In this document: in pieces, positions 46,588 to 64,000 of the stretch
How positions within the stretch are numbered: position 1 is the first letter of the stretch
How the letters are laid out: each line of letters opens with the position of its first letter
Assembly (NCBI RefSeq): GCF_024679095.1
Contig: NW_026111755.1
Span: forward strand, 302,517 to 366,516
Origin: Eriocheir sinensis
Lineage: Eukaryota > Arthropoda > Malacostraca > Decapoda > Varunidae
DNA length: 64,000 nt
Reading direction: 5' to 3'
Made by a program: the position numbers and the translations under genes
Notes under the pieces: model-generated
What the model was told of the DNA's origin: nothing
The model's input: only the letters and a program-made list of their open reading frames with translations
Databases searched by the model: none

Positions 46588-49290
46588 GAGTTTTATACAA
46601 ATTTACAATATTTTATGTTTATTTTGTATATCTATTTTCATACAAATACACATTCTTTTATTGATATTTTGTTTATTTATTTTGATGCGAATTTACATTA
46701 TTTAATGTGTATTGTGTATATATATTTTATACGTATATTTCTATAGAAATATACGTTATTTTATGTGTATTCGTATATATATTTTGAAACAAATACACAT
46801 TGTTTTATGTGCATTTTGCATATTTTTTCAATACAGATTTACCTTATTGTACGTGCATTTTGTATATTAATTTTAATACAAATATAGCTATTCTATGTGT
46901 ATTTTTGTATGTGTATTTTTATAAAAATATGCTTTATTTTATGGGTATTTTGCATCTTTATTTTCATACAAAATTACATTATTTTATTGATATTCTGTGT
47001 ATTTATTTTGATACGATTTTACATTATTCTATGTATATTTTGTATATCTATTTTATACCAATGTACGTTATTTTATGTGAATTTGTTTTCATTTCATACA
47101 AATTTACATTATTTTATGTGAATTTTGTACATGATTTAAATGCAAATTTAACTAATTATATGTGTATTTTGTATATCTATTTTCATACAAATCGAAATTA
47201 ATTTTGTGTATTTTATGATATATTTTTATTCAAATTTTCGTAATTTTATGTATATTTTGTATAATTATTTTCCTACAAATATACGTTCTTTTATCGGAAT
47301 TTTGTTTATTTATTTTGATACGAATTTTCATTATTTTAGGTGTATGTGATATATATATTTTTATACTTATTTACATAATTTTATATGTATTTTGAATATA
47401 TATTTTCATAGAAATTTACTCTATTTTATGTGTATTCGTATATATATTTTGATACAAATTTACATTATTTATGTGTATTTCGCAAATCTATTTCAATACA
47501 AATTTTCTTTATTGTATGTGCCTTTTGTATATTTATTTTGATACAAATTTAATTATTTTATGTGTATTTTTGTATATATATTTTTAAACAAATATGCGTT
47601 ATTATATGGGTATTTTGCATCTTTATTTTCATACAAATTTACTTTATTTTATTGATAGTCTGTTTATTTATTTTGATACCATTTTACGTTATTCTGTGTA
47701 TTTTGTATATGTATTTTTAGACATATTTACATTATTTAATGTATATTTTGTACATATATTTTATGGAAATTTACGTTATCTTATGTGTATTTGTTTATAT
47801 AGTTTCATACAAATTTATATTATTTTATGTGTATTTTGTATATGTATTTCAATAAAAATTTGCCTCATTTCATGTGTATTTTGCATATCTATTTTCAAAC
47901 AAATTTAAATTATTTTTATTTTTTGTATATATTTTTATACAATTTTTTGTTATTTTATTTGTATTTTGTATATATATTTTCCTACAAATATACATTCTTT
48001 AAGAGGAAATTTTGTTTATTTATTTTGATACGAATTTACATTATTTTATGTGTATTTTGTATATATATTTTTCTATGTATTTACATTATTTTATGTGTAT
48101 TTTGTATATATATTTTCATAAAAATTTACGTAATTTTATTGTGTGTATTCGTATATATTTTGATAAAAAATTTCATTATTTTATGTGTTTTTTGCATATC
48201 TATTTCAGAAAAATCTACCTTATTGTAAGTGTATTTTGTATATTTATTTTAACACAAATTCAATTATTTAATGTGTATTTTTGTATATATATTTTTTTAA
48301 ATATGAGTTATTTTATGGGTATTTTGCATCTTTAATTTTATAAATTTTACATTACGTACATATCTTTTTATACGTATTTACATTATTTAATGTGTATTTT
48401 GTTTATATATTTTATACAAATTTACGTTATTATGTGTATTTGAATATATATTTTGATACAAATTTACATTATTTTATGTATTTTCTATATTTATTTCAAT
48501 TCAAATTTAGCTTATTTTATGTGTCTTTGTATATCTATTTTCATACAAATTTAATTATTTTGTTTATTTTGTATATAGTTTTATACAATTTTACGTTATT
48601 TTATGTGTATTTTGTATATTTATATTTATACAAGTAAACATTCTTTTATTGGCATTTAGTTTATTTGTTTTGATACGAATTTATATTATTTTATATGTTT
48701 TTTGTATACATTTTTATACGTATTTACTTCATTTTATGTGTATTTTGAATATATATTTTTATAGAAATCTACGTTATTTTATGTGTATTCGTATATATAT
48801 TTTGAAACAAATTTACATTGTTTTATGTGTATTTTGCATATCTATTTCAATACAAATTTACCTTATTGTATGTGCATTTTGTATATTTAATGTAATACAA
48901 ATTTAAATATCTTATGTGTATTTTGGTATAAATATTTTTATAAAAAATGCGTTGTTTTATGGGTATTTTGCATCTTTATTTTCATACAAATTTACATTAT
49001 TTTATTAATATACTGTATATTTATTTTGATACCATTTTACATTATTCTATTTGTGTTTTGTATATATTTTTCTATACATATTTACATTATTTAATGTGTA
49101 TTTTCTATATATATATTTCATACAAATTTACGTTATTTTAAGTGTATTTGTTTATATATTTTCATTCAAATTTACATTATTTTATGTGTATTTTGTATAT
49201 GTATTTCAATAGAAATTTAACTAGTTTTATGTGTATTTTGTATATATATTTTTATACAAATTTAAATTATTTTTGTGTATTTTTTGAATA
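46588..49290 (+). repeat. Tandem segmental duplication, copy 2 (2.7 kb)
   Basis: Same monomer order as copy 1, with scattered substitutions and one- to several-base indels. The join with the next partial copy is again GAGTTTTATACAAATTTACA at 49291. A unit of 2.7 kb is about 60 monomers, longer than the 1.14-kb higher-order repeat, so this is segmental rather than monomer-level duplication. Confidence 0.88.
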
Positions 49291-50738
<1,448 letters not shown>

Positions 50739-52184
50739 AACAAAAATAAATACAGAATACACAAAAATAGATAAGCAAAATACATATAAACAATGTAAAT
50801 TTGTTTCAAAATATATATACGAATACACATGAAATAAGGTAGATTTCTATAAAAATATATATACAAAATACACATAAAATTAAGTAAATACGTATAAAAA
50901 ATGTATACAAAATACACATAAAATAATGTAAATTAGTATCAAAATAAATAAACAAAATACCAATAAAAGAATGTGTATTTGTATAAATATATATATACAA
51001 AATACACATTAAATAATATAAATTTGTTTAAAAATATAAAAAATAAAAATTAAATTATTTAAATAATTATAAAAATATATATAAAAAATAAAAATTAAAT
51101 AATGTATATTCTAGTAAAAATAAATAAACAAAATATCAATAAAAGAATGTGTATTTGTATGAAAATAGATATACAAAATACACATAAAATAACCTAAATT
51201 TGTATCAAACTATATACAAAAAATACACAAAAATATTTTAAATTTGTATGAAAATAAATATACAAAATACACATAAAATTAGGTTAATTTGTATTGAAAT
51301 AAATACACAAAATACACATAAAATAATGTAAATTTGAATGAAAATACATAAACAAATACACTTAAAATAACGTAAATTTGTATAAAAAAAATATATACAA
51401 AACACAAATAGAATAATGTAAAATCGTATCAATATAAATAACAATATAAATGTAAATTTGTATGAAAATAAAGAAGCAAAATACCCATAAAATAACGCAT
51501 TTATTTATTTATAAAAATATATATACCAAAATACACATCAAAAAATTAAATTTGTATTAAAATAAATATACAAAAAACACATTCAATAAGGTAAATTTGT
51601 ATTGAAATAGATATGCAAAATACATATAAAACAATGTAAATTTGTTTCAAAATATATATACGAATACACATAAAATAACGTAGTTTTTTATAAAAATATA
51701 TATGCAAAATACACATAAAATGAAGTAAATACGTATAAAAAAATGTATACAAAATACACATAAAATAATGTAAACTCGTATCAAAATAAATAAACAAAAT
51801 ACCAGAAAAAGAATGTGTATTTGTATGAATATAAATATACAAAATACTCATAAAATAAAGTAAATTTATATAAAACTATATACAAAAATACACAGTAGTA
51901 ATTAAATTTGTATGAAAATATGTACAAAATACACACGAAATAAGCTAAATTTGAATTGAAATATATATACAAAATACACGAAATAAAGTAAATTTGTATC
52001 AAAATATTTATAGAAATACACATATAATAACGCAAATTTGTATGAAAATATATAAACAAAATACACATTAAATAATGTAAATACGTATAAAAAAATATGT
52101 ACAAAGTACACATATAGTCATGTAATTCGTATCAAAATAAATAAACAAAATACCAATAAAATAATTTAAATTTGTATGAGTAAA
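50739..52184 (-). repeat. Satellite block, T-rich strand on -
   Basis: Direct duplicate of 25172-26629 with both junctions conserved. Small private changes include ATATAAAAAATAAAAATTAA near 51035-51090, where cytosines typical of the monomer are missing on this strand. Confidence 0.9.
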
Positions 52185-52924
52185 CGTGTATGTTGCATAT
52201 TTTTTCAATACAAATTTACCTTATTATATACGCATTTTGTATATTAATTTTAATACAAATTTAATTATTCGAAGTGTATTTTTGTATCTGTATTTTTATA
52301 AACATATGCTTTATTTTTTGGGTATTTTGCATCTTTATTTTCATACAAATTTACATTATTTTATTGATATTCTGCTCATTCATTTTGATACGAATTGACA
52401 TTATTCTATGTGTATTTTGTATATATTTTTCATACAAATTTACGTTATTTTGTGTGTGTTTGTTTATATATTTTGACACAAATTTACAATATTTTATGGC
52501 TATTTTGTATATACATTTCAAAAGAAATTTACCTAGTTTTATGTGTATTTTGTATATCTATTTTCATACAAACTCAAATTATTTCTATGTATTTTTGTAT
52601 ATATTTTGATACAAATTTTAGTTATGATATGTATATTTTGTAAATCTATTTTCATTCAAATATATATTATTTTATTGGTGTTTTGTTGATTTATATTGAT
52701 AGGAATTTACATTATTTTATATGTACTTTGTATATATATTCTTATACGGTTTTCCATTATTTAATATTTATTTTGAATATATATTTTTATACAAATTCAT
52801 GGTATTTTATGTGTATTTGTATATATATTTTCATATAAATTTACATTATTTTATGTGTGTTTTGTACAAATATTTTATTACAAATCTTCCTTATTTTATG
52901 TTTATTTTGTATATGTATTTTGTA
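52185..52924 (+). repeat. Satellite block, T-rich strand on +, left of the SINE
   Basis: Direct duplicate of 26630-27.36 kb. It stops at GTATATGTATTTTGTA where the SINE begins. The 27.36-kb copy continues uninterrupted. Confidence 0.9.
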
Positions 52925-52929
52925 GGCGG

Positions 52930-52941
52930 TGGCCGAATTGG
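52930..52941 (+). promoter_or_regulatory. Pol III A box of the SINE
   Basis: TGGCCGAATTGG matches the tRNA A-box consensus (TRGCNNAGYNGG type) with one mismatch, six bases inside the element. With the B box it would form an internal Pol III promoter. Confidence 0.8.
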
Positions 52942-52982
52942 TAGAGTACTGGACCCACATTCACCGCGTGATGGACGACGCG

Positions 52983-52993
52983 GGTTCGAATCC
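52983..52993 (+). promoter_or_regulatory. Pol III B box of the SINE
   Basis: GGTTCGAATCC is a perfect B box and T-loop. It starts 53 bases after the A box, about 8-9 more than in a standard tRNA. That suggests a type II (long variable arm, Leu or Ser-like) ancestor or an insertion. The acceptor stem does not pair fully (GTAGGCG against CGCTAC), so this is not a functional tRNA gene. Confidence 0.88.
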
Positions 52994-53183
52994 CCACGCT
53001 ACCACTCGGATTTGTCAGTCACCGCCGAGTGGCTTAAAACTACTCACATGCTGTCCTGAAGACCACCCATCAACCCGGACTCTAGAGGAAGCCTTCCAAA
53101 CGAATCAAGAACGAGTTCAGGGGGGCAGCATGAGCCAGAGCAAGATGGCGCCACTATAAACACTCGCCTGCGCCAGAACGGGC

Positions 53184-53253
53184 TGGGCCGACCATCAGGC
53201 CCCACCTGGAAGAAGCCTTGGGCCGACCATCAGGCCCCACCAGGAAGATGCCT
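53184..53253 (+). repeat. Two 35-bp direct repeats inside the SINE tail
   Basis: TGGGCCGACCATCAGGCCCC starts at 53184 and 53219, followed by ACCTGGAAGAAGCCT and ACCAGGAAGATGCCT. The same duplication is present in the truncated copy at 10.25-10.39 kb, so it belongs to the family rather than to this insertion. Confidence 0.9.
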
Positions 53254-53282
53254 ACAGGCGCAACAGGCAGCGACGTAAAAAA

Positions 53283-53958
<676 letters not shown>

Positions 53959-56773
53959 TACACATTAAATAACATGAATATGTATAAAATTTGTATCAAA
54001 ATATATACTTATACACATAATAACGCATATTTGTTTAAAAATATATATACACAAATACACATAAAATAATTAAATTTGCATCAAAATAAATATACAAAAG
54101 CCACATACAATAAAGAAAATTTGTATTGAAATAGATATGCGAAATACACTTAAATAACATAAATTTGTATCAAAATATATATACGAATACACATAAAATA
54201 GAGTAAATTTCTATGAAAATATATATTCAAAATACATATAAAATTATGTAAATAAGTATAAAAATATATATATCAAATACACCTAGAATAATGATAATTC
54301 GTGTCAAAATAAATTTTAAAAATTCCGATAAAAGAACGTATATTTGTAGGAAAATAAATATACAAAATTCACATAAAATTACGAAAATTTGAATAAAAAT
54401 ATATACTAAAATGCACAAAATTAATTTCAATTTGTATGAAAATAGATATACATAATACACATATAATTAGTTAAACTTGTATTTAAATACATGTACAAAA
54501 TACACATAAAATAATGTAAATTTGAATGAAATGAAAACAAATTCACATAAAATAACGTTCATTTGTATGAAATATATATACAAAATATACATAGAATAAT
54601 GTAAAATCGTATAAAAATAAATACACAGAATATCAATAAAATAATATAAATTTGTATGAAAATAAAGATGCAAAATGCCCATAAAATAAAGCATTTTTTT
54701 TATGAAAATACATATACAAAAATACACATAGAATAATTAAATTTGCATTAAAATTAATACACAAAATGCTCGTACAATAAGGTAAATTTATATTGAAAAA
54801 ATATGCAAAATCCACATAAAACAATGAATATTTGTTTCAAAATATATATACGAATACACTTAAAATAACATATATTTCTATAGAAATATATATACAAAAT
54901 ACACATGAAATGACGTAAATACGTTTAAAAATAGAAATACAGAATACACATTAAATAATGTGAATTCGCGTCAAAATAAATAAACAAAATATCAATAAAA
55001 AATGTGGATTTGTATGAAAATAGATATACAAAATACACATCAAATATTTTAAATTTATATAAAACTCTTTTTATAAAAATATATATTCCAAAATAATAAA
55101 ATATTTAAATTTGTATTACAATAAATATACAAAATGCACATACAATAAGGTAGATTTATATTAAAATAGATATGCTAAATACATATAAAACAATGTAAAT
55201 TTGCTTCAAAATATATATACCAATACACATAAAATAACGTAGATTACTATAAAAATATATATACAAAATACACATTAAATGAAGTAAATACGTATAAGAA
55301 AATGTATACAAAGTACACATAAAATAATTAAATTTTTATTAAAATAAATATACAAAATACACATACAATAAGGGAATCTATATTGAAATAGATATGCAAA
55401 ATGAACATAAAATAATGTAAATTTGTATTAAAACATATACGAATACACACAATAAAATAACGTAAATTTTTATAAAAATATATATAAAAAATACACATAA
55501 AATAATGTAAATACGTAGAAAAATATATATACAAAATACACATAACATTATGTAAATTCCTACGAAAATAAATGAACAAAATTCCACTAAAAGAATGTAT
55601 ATTTTTAGGAAAATATAAATACAAAATACAAATAAAATAACTAAAATTTGTATAAAAATATATAAAAAATACATAAAAACAATTTAAATTTATTTGAAAA
55701 TAGATATGCAAAATACACATAAAATTAGGCAAATCTGTATTGAAATACATATACAAATTACACATAAGATATTGTAAATTTGTATGAAAATATATAAACA
55801 AATACACATAAAATAGCGTAAATTTATATAAAATATATATACAAAATATACATTAAATAATGTAAATGTGTATAAAAATATATATACAAAATACACATAG
55901 AATAATGTAAAATTGTATCAAAATAAATAAACAGAATAGCAATAAAATAATGTAAATTTGTATGAAAATAAAGATGCAAAATACCCAAATAATACACATA
56001 AAATTAGGCAAATCTGTATTGAAATACATATACAAATTACACATCAGATATTGTAAATTTGTATGAAAATATATAAACAAATACACATAAAATAGCGTAA
56101 ATTTATATAAAATATATATACAAAATATACATTAAATAATGTAAATGTGTATAAAAATATATATACAAAATACACATAGAATAATGTAAAATCGTATCAA
56201 AATAAATAAACAGAATATCAATAAAATAATGTAAATTTGTATGAAAATAAAGATGCAAAATACCCAAATAATAACGCATATTTTTAGAAAAATACACATA
56301 AAATAATTAAATTTGTATTAAAATAAATATACAAAATACACATACAATATGGTAAATTTGTATTGAAATAGATATGAAAAATAAATATAAATAATGTAAA
56401 TTTGTATCAAAATATATATACGAATACCCATAAAATAGAGTAGATTTCTATGAAAATATATATTCAAAACACAAATAAAATGATATAAATAAGTATAAAA
56501 ATATACATATCAAATACACCTAAAATAATGTAAATTCGTATAAAAATAAATAAACAAAACTACGATAAAAGAACGTATATATGTAGGAAAAAAAATATAC
56601 AAAATATATTTGTATAAAAATATATACAAAAATACACAAAATTAATTTCAATTTGTATGAAAATAGATATACAAAATACTCATATAATTAAATAAATTTG
56701 TATTTAAATACATGTACAAAAAATTAGGTAGATTTGTATTGAAATACATATACAAAATACACATAAAATAATA
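53959..56773 (-). repeat. 45-bp satellite block, T-rich strand on -
   Basis: 54.2-56.45 kb is the inverted partner of 42.77-44.75 kb. The extra length relative to that partner is explained by a 279-bp tandem duplication at 55712-56269. The abnormal join AAAACTCTTTTTATAAAAAT near 55065-55085 mirrors the join at 43862-43890. Confidence 0.9.
55712..56269 (-). repeat. Recent 279-bp tandem duplication (two copies)
   Basis: Copies 55712-55990 and 55991-56269. AAATCTGTAT occurs at 55731 and 56010, and ATACCCAAAT at 55981 and 56260, exactly 279 apart both times. I see three substitutions between the copies (ATAAGATA/ATCAGATA, AAATTGTATC/AAATCGTATC, GAATAGC/GAATATC), about 99% identity. That is far closer than neighbouring monomers are to each other. 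The unit is about 6.2 monomers and is present once in the mirrored region at 43.0-43.3 kb. Confidence 0.93.
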
Positions 56774-56824
56774 TCTAAATTTACATTATTTTATTGCTAT
56801 TTTGTTTATTTATTTTGATACGAA
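56774..56824 (+). repeat. Single forward monomer between reverse blocks
   Basis: About 51 bp (TAAATTTACATTATTTTATT, then GCTATTTTGTTTATTTATTT) in T-rich orientation, flanked on both sides by A-rich monomers. The TTATTGCTATTTTG variant also occurs right of the filler at 41581. Confidence 0.85.
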
Positions 56825-59346
56825 TGAAAATAGATATACAAAATATACATAAAACAAACTAATTTTGTATTGAAATATATATACAAAATACATAAAATAA
56901 TGTAAATTTGTATCAAAATATTTTAACATATGCGCATAAAATAACGTAAATTTGTTTTAAAATATACAAAATACACATTAAATAATGTAAATATGTATAA
57001 AAAAAATATACAAAACACAAATAGAATAATGTAAAATCGTATCAAAATAAATACACAGAATATTAATAAAACAATGTAAATTTGTATGAAAATAAAGATG
57101 CAAAATACCATTAAATAACGCATTTTTTTTATAAAAATATATATACCAAAATACACATGAAAAAAATAATTTGTATTAAAATAAATATACAAAATACACA
57201 TACAATAAGGTAAATCTGTATTGAAATAGATATGCAAAATACATATAAAACAATGTAAATTTGTTTCAAAATATATATACGAATACACATAAAATAACGT
57301 AGATTTGTAAAAAAATATATATACAAAATACACATAAAATGAAGTAAATACGTATAAGAAAATGTATACAAAATACACATAAAATAATGTAAATTCGTAT
57401 CAAAATAAATAAACAAAATACCAATAAAAGAATGTGTATTTGTATAAATATAAATATACAAAATACACATAAAATAACGTAAATTTGTATAAAACTATAT
57501 ACAAAAATACACAGAAGTTATTAAATTCGTATGAAAATAGATATACAAAATACAGATAAAATAAGCTAAATTTGAATTGAAATGTATATACAAAATACAT
57601 AAAATAATGTAAATTTGTATCAAAATATTTATAAAAATACATATAATAACGTTAATTTGTTTAAAAATATATAAACAAAATACACATTAAATAATGTAAA
57701 TACGTATAAAAAATATGTACAAAATACACATATAATCATGTAATTCGTATAAAATTAAATAAACAAAATATCAATAAAATAATGTAAATTTGTATGAGAA
57801 AACTAATACAAATACATATAAAATAACGCTAATTTCCATAAAAATATGTCCAAAAATTAACGTAAAATAAAGTAACTTTGGATAAAAATATATATACAAA
57901 ACACACATTAAATAATGTAAATGCGTACATAAAATAACCTAAATATGTATAAAACTATATACAAAAATACACAAAAATTATTTAAATTTGTATGAAAAGA
58001 AATATACAAAATACACATAAAATTAGGTTAATTTGTATTGAAATACATATACATAATACATATAAAATAATGTAAATTTGAAAGAAAATATATAAACAAA
58101 TACACATATAATAACGTAAATTTGTATGAAATATATATTCAAAATACACATTAAATAATGTAAATATGTATAAAAAAATATATACAAAACACAAATACTA
58201 TAATGTAAAATCGTATCAAAATATATACACAGAATATTAATAAAATAATGTAAATTTGTATGAAAATTAAGATGCAAAATACCTATAAAATATCGCATTT
58301 TTTATAAAATTATTGATACCAAAATACACATAAAATATTTGAATTTGTATTAAAATAAATATACAAAATGCACATACAATAAGGTAAATTTGTATTGGAA
58401 AAGATATGCAAAATACATATAAAATAATGTAAATTTGTTTCAAAATATATATACGAATACACATAAAATAACGTAGATTTCTATAAAAATACATATACAA
58501 AATACACATAATATTAAGTAAATACGTATAAAAAAATGTATACAAAATACACATAAAATAATATAAATTCGTATAAATGTAAATAAACAATATACCAATA
58601 AAAGAATGTGTATTTGTATAAATATAAATATACAAAATGCACATAAAATAATGTAAATTTATATATAACTATATACATAAAATAACGCAAATTTCTATAA
58701 AAATATATGTACAAAAATGAACATTAAATAAATTTGCATAAAAATATATATACAAAACACACATTAGACAATGTAAATGAGTATAAAAATATGTATACAA
58801 AATACCTATGAAATAATCTAAACTCGTATGGAGTTAAATTAAGAAATTCCAATAAAATAATTTAATTTTGGATGAAAATATATATACAAAATACACATAA
58901 AATAACCTAAATACAAATACAAAGATACACATAAAATAATTTAAAATTGAATGAAATAAATATACAAAATAAACATAAAATAAGGTAAATTTGTAATGAA
59001 ATATATGAAAAAATACACATAAAATAATATAAATTTGTATGAAAATATATATACAAATACACATTAAATAACATGAATTTGTATAAAATTTGTATCAAAA
59101 TATATACTTATACACACAATAAAATAACGTAATTTTTTTATGAAAATGTATATACAAAATACACATAAAATAATATAAATACGTAGAAAAATATATATAC
59201 AAAAAACACATAAAATAATGTAAATATGTATGAAAATATATAGACAAATACACATAAAATAATGTAAATTTGGATAAAATATATATACAAAATGAACATT
59301 AAATAATGTAAATATGTATAAAAAAAATATATACAAAAAACACATA
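56825..59346 (-). repeat. 45-bp satellite block, T-rich strand on -
   Basis: Direct duplicate of 3222-5650 (offset 53,654 near the left and 53,676 near the right). Markers GATGCAAAATACC lie near 57107 and 58270, about 1163 bp apart, so one complete reverse higher-order repeat is present. Similarity to the 3-5 kb copy ends at 59347, at a strand switch. Confidence 0.91.
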
Positions 59347-60535
59347 GATTATTTCATAGGTATATTGTATACATATTTTTATACTCATTTACATTATCTA
59401 ATGTGTGTTTTGTATATATTTTTTTATGCAAACTAATTTTATGTGCATTTTTGTACATATATTTTTATAGAAACTTAAAACGTTATTTTATGTGTATTTT
59501 GTATTTTTTTTCTCATACAAATTTACATTATTTAATTAGTTTTTTGTTTATTTATTTTGATACGAATGACTTGATTATTGGTGTATTTTGTAAATATTTT
59601 TTTATACGTATTTACATTACTTAATGTGTGTTTTGTTTATATATTTTTTTTTACAAATTTACGTTATTATGTGTGTATTTGTTAAAAATATTTTGAAACG
59701 AATTTACTTTATTTTATGTATTTTGTATATATATTTCAATTCAAATTTAGCTTATTTTGTGTGTATTTTGTATATCTATTTTCATACAAATTTAATTACT
59801 TCTGTGTATTTTTGTATATAGTTTTATTCAAATTTACGTTACTTTATGTGCATTTTGTATATTTATATTTATACAAATACACATTCTCTTATTGGTATTT
59901 TGTGTATTTATATTTATACGAATTTACATTATTTTATGTGTATTTTGTATACATTTTTGACTCGTATTTACTTAATTTTATTTGCATTTTGTATATATAT
60001 ATTTATAGAAATCTACGTTATTTTATGTGTATTCGTATATATATTTTGAAACAAATTTACTTTGTTTTATATGTTTTTTTGCATATCTATTTCAATACAA
60101 ATTTACCTTATTGTATGTGCATTTTGTATATTTATTTTAATACAAATTCAAATATTTTATGTGTATTTTGGTATATATAATTTTATGAAAAATGCGTTAT
60201 TTTATAGGTATTTTGCATCTTAGTTTTCATACAAATGTACATTATTTTATTAATATTCTCTGTATATATTTTGATACGATTTTATATTATACTATTTGTG
60301 TTTTGTATATATTTTTTTATACATATTTTCATTATTTAATGTGTATTTTTTTATATATATTTTATACAAATTAACGTTATTTTAAGTGTATTTGTTTATA
60401 TAATTTCATTCAAATTTACATTATTTTAAGTGTATTTAGTATATGTATTTCAATACAAATTTACCTAATTTTATGTGTATTTTGTATATTTATTTTCATA
60501 CAAATTTAAATTATTTTTATGTTTTTTTGTATATA
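59347..60535 (+). repeat. Satellite block, T-rich strand on +
   Basis: Direct duplicate of 8031-9213 at an offset near 51,320, including variants such as TTTGTTAAAAATATTTTGAA. It ends at the TATATACATATAGAGTAAAT junction. Confidence 0.9.
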
Positions 60536-63906
<3,371 letters not shown>

Positions 63907-64000
63907 TATTTTATATGTACTTTGTATATATATTTTTATACGCATTTACATTATTTAACATTTATTTTGAATATATAATTTTATACAAAATCATGGTATT
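63907..64000 (+). repeat. Satellite block, T-rich strand on +, cut by the window end
   Basis: Two forward monomers (TTATATGTACTTTGTATATA, ACGCATTTACATTATTTAAC) nearly identical to 28849-28942 and related to 27160 and 52715. The array continues beyond the window. Confidence 0.85.

Noticed and set aside
52925..53005. A functional tRNA gene
   Set aside because: The A and B boxes are good, but the acceptor stem is not properly paired, the box spacing is abnormal, and the sequence continues into a SINE body and poly-A tail. It is a tRNA-derived head.

Overview
The window is almost entirely satellite DNA. It is a very AT-rich tandem repeat with a monomer of about 45 bp, interrupted by two short GC-rich SINE copies (10250-10386 and 52925-53300) and seven long (AT)n tracts. 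I see no protein gene, rRNA gene, functional tRNA gene, bacterial operon or CRISPR array. The tRNA-derived SINE with Pol III A and B boxes and a poly-A tail shows a eukaryotic nuclear genome. The SINE gives me an unverified impression of an animal, possibly a decapod crustacean; nothing else here supports or excludes that.

Monomer and higher order. Read on its T-rich strand, the monomer contains TGTGTATTTTGTATAT followed by CATACAAATTTACATT, with a short TATATATA run in the middle. Diverged monomer types follow one another in a fixed order, giving a higher-order repeat (HOR) of about 1.14-1.16 kb, or 25-26 monomers. The clearest marker is ATTTTGCATCTTTATTTTC, whose reverse complement carries GATGCAAAAT. 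Others are TGTATTCGTATATATATTTT, TTTATTGGTATTTTGTTTAT and TTGATACGATTTTACATT. The cleanest forward copy is about 16.92-18.06 kb. Reverse-strand copies are about 3.45-4.60 and 57.11-58.27 kb. The first 1.5 kb shows a shorter version with 507/523-bp halves and a 1030-bp repeat.

Layout. The array changes strand about 40 times, giving 41 blocks from about 40 bp to 11 kb. By my estimate about 35 kb has the T-rich strand on + and about 29 kb on -. Many strand-switch junctions recur with the same sequence at distant places, so the mosaic has been copied in large pieces. Duplications I can align by eye are:
- direct: 3.22-5.65 with 56.88-59.35; 8.03-11.2 with 59.35-62.3; 24.4-27.8 with 50.1-53.7; 12.24-13.57 with 20.70-22.1; 17.9-19.4 with 21.9-23.6; 7.34-8.5 with 35.2-36.3 and 39.5-40.6; a 2.7-kb tandem pair at 43.88-46.59 and 46.59-49.29.
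- inverted: 0.74-3.2 with 31.65-34.25; 5.55-7.93 with 13.58-16.0; 42.77-44.75 with 54.2-56.45; 44.24-45.69 with 62.3-63.9.

Mobile insertions. Each SINE lies in one member of a duplicated pair, and the other member keeps the uninterrupted satellite, so the insertions are younger than those duplications or were lost from the partner. Both SINE tails run into (TA)n. The other (AT)n tracts sit where normal monomers have the short TATATATA run, so they look like local expansions.

The long open reading frames are by-products. The monomer consensus has no stop triplet in any of the three T-rich-strand frames and is 45 bp (15 codons) long, so it reads through as a 15-residue hydrophobic peptide repeat. 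None is annotated as coding. The region is best read as heterochromatic satellite of centromeric, pericentromeric, subtelomeric or interstitial type; the sequence alone does not say which.
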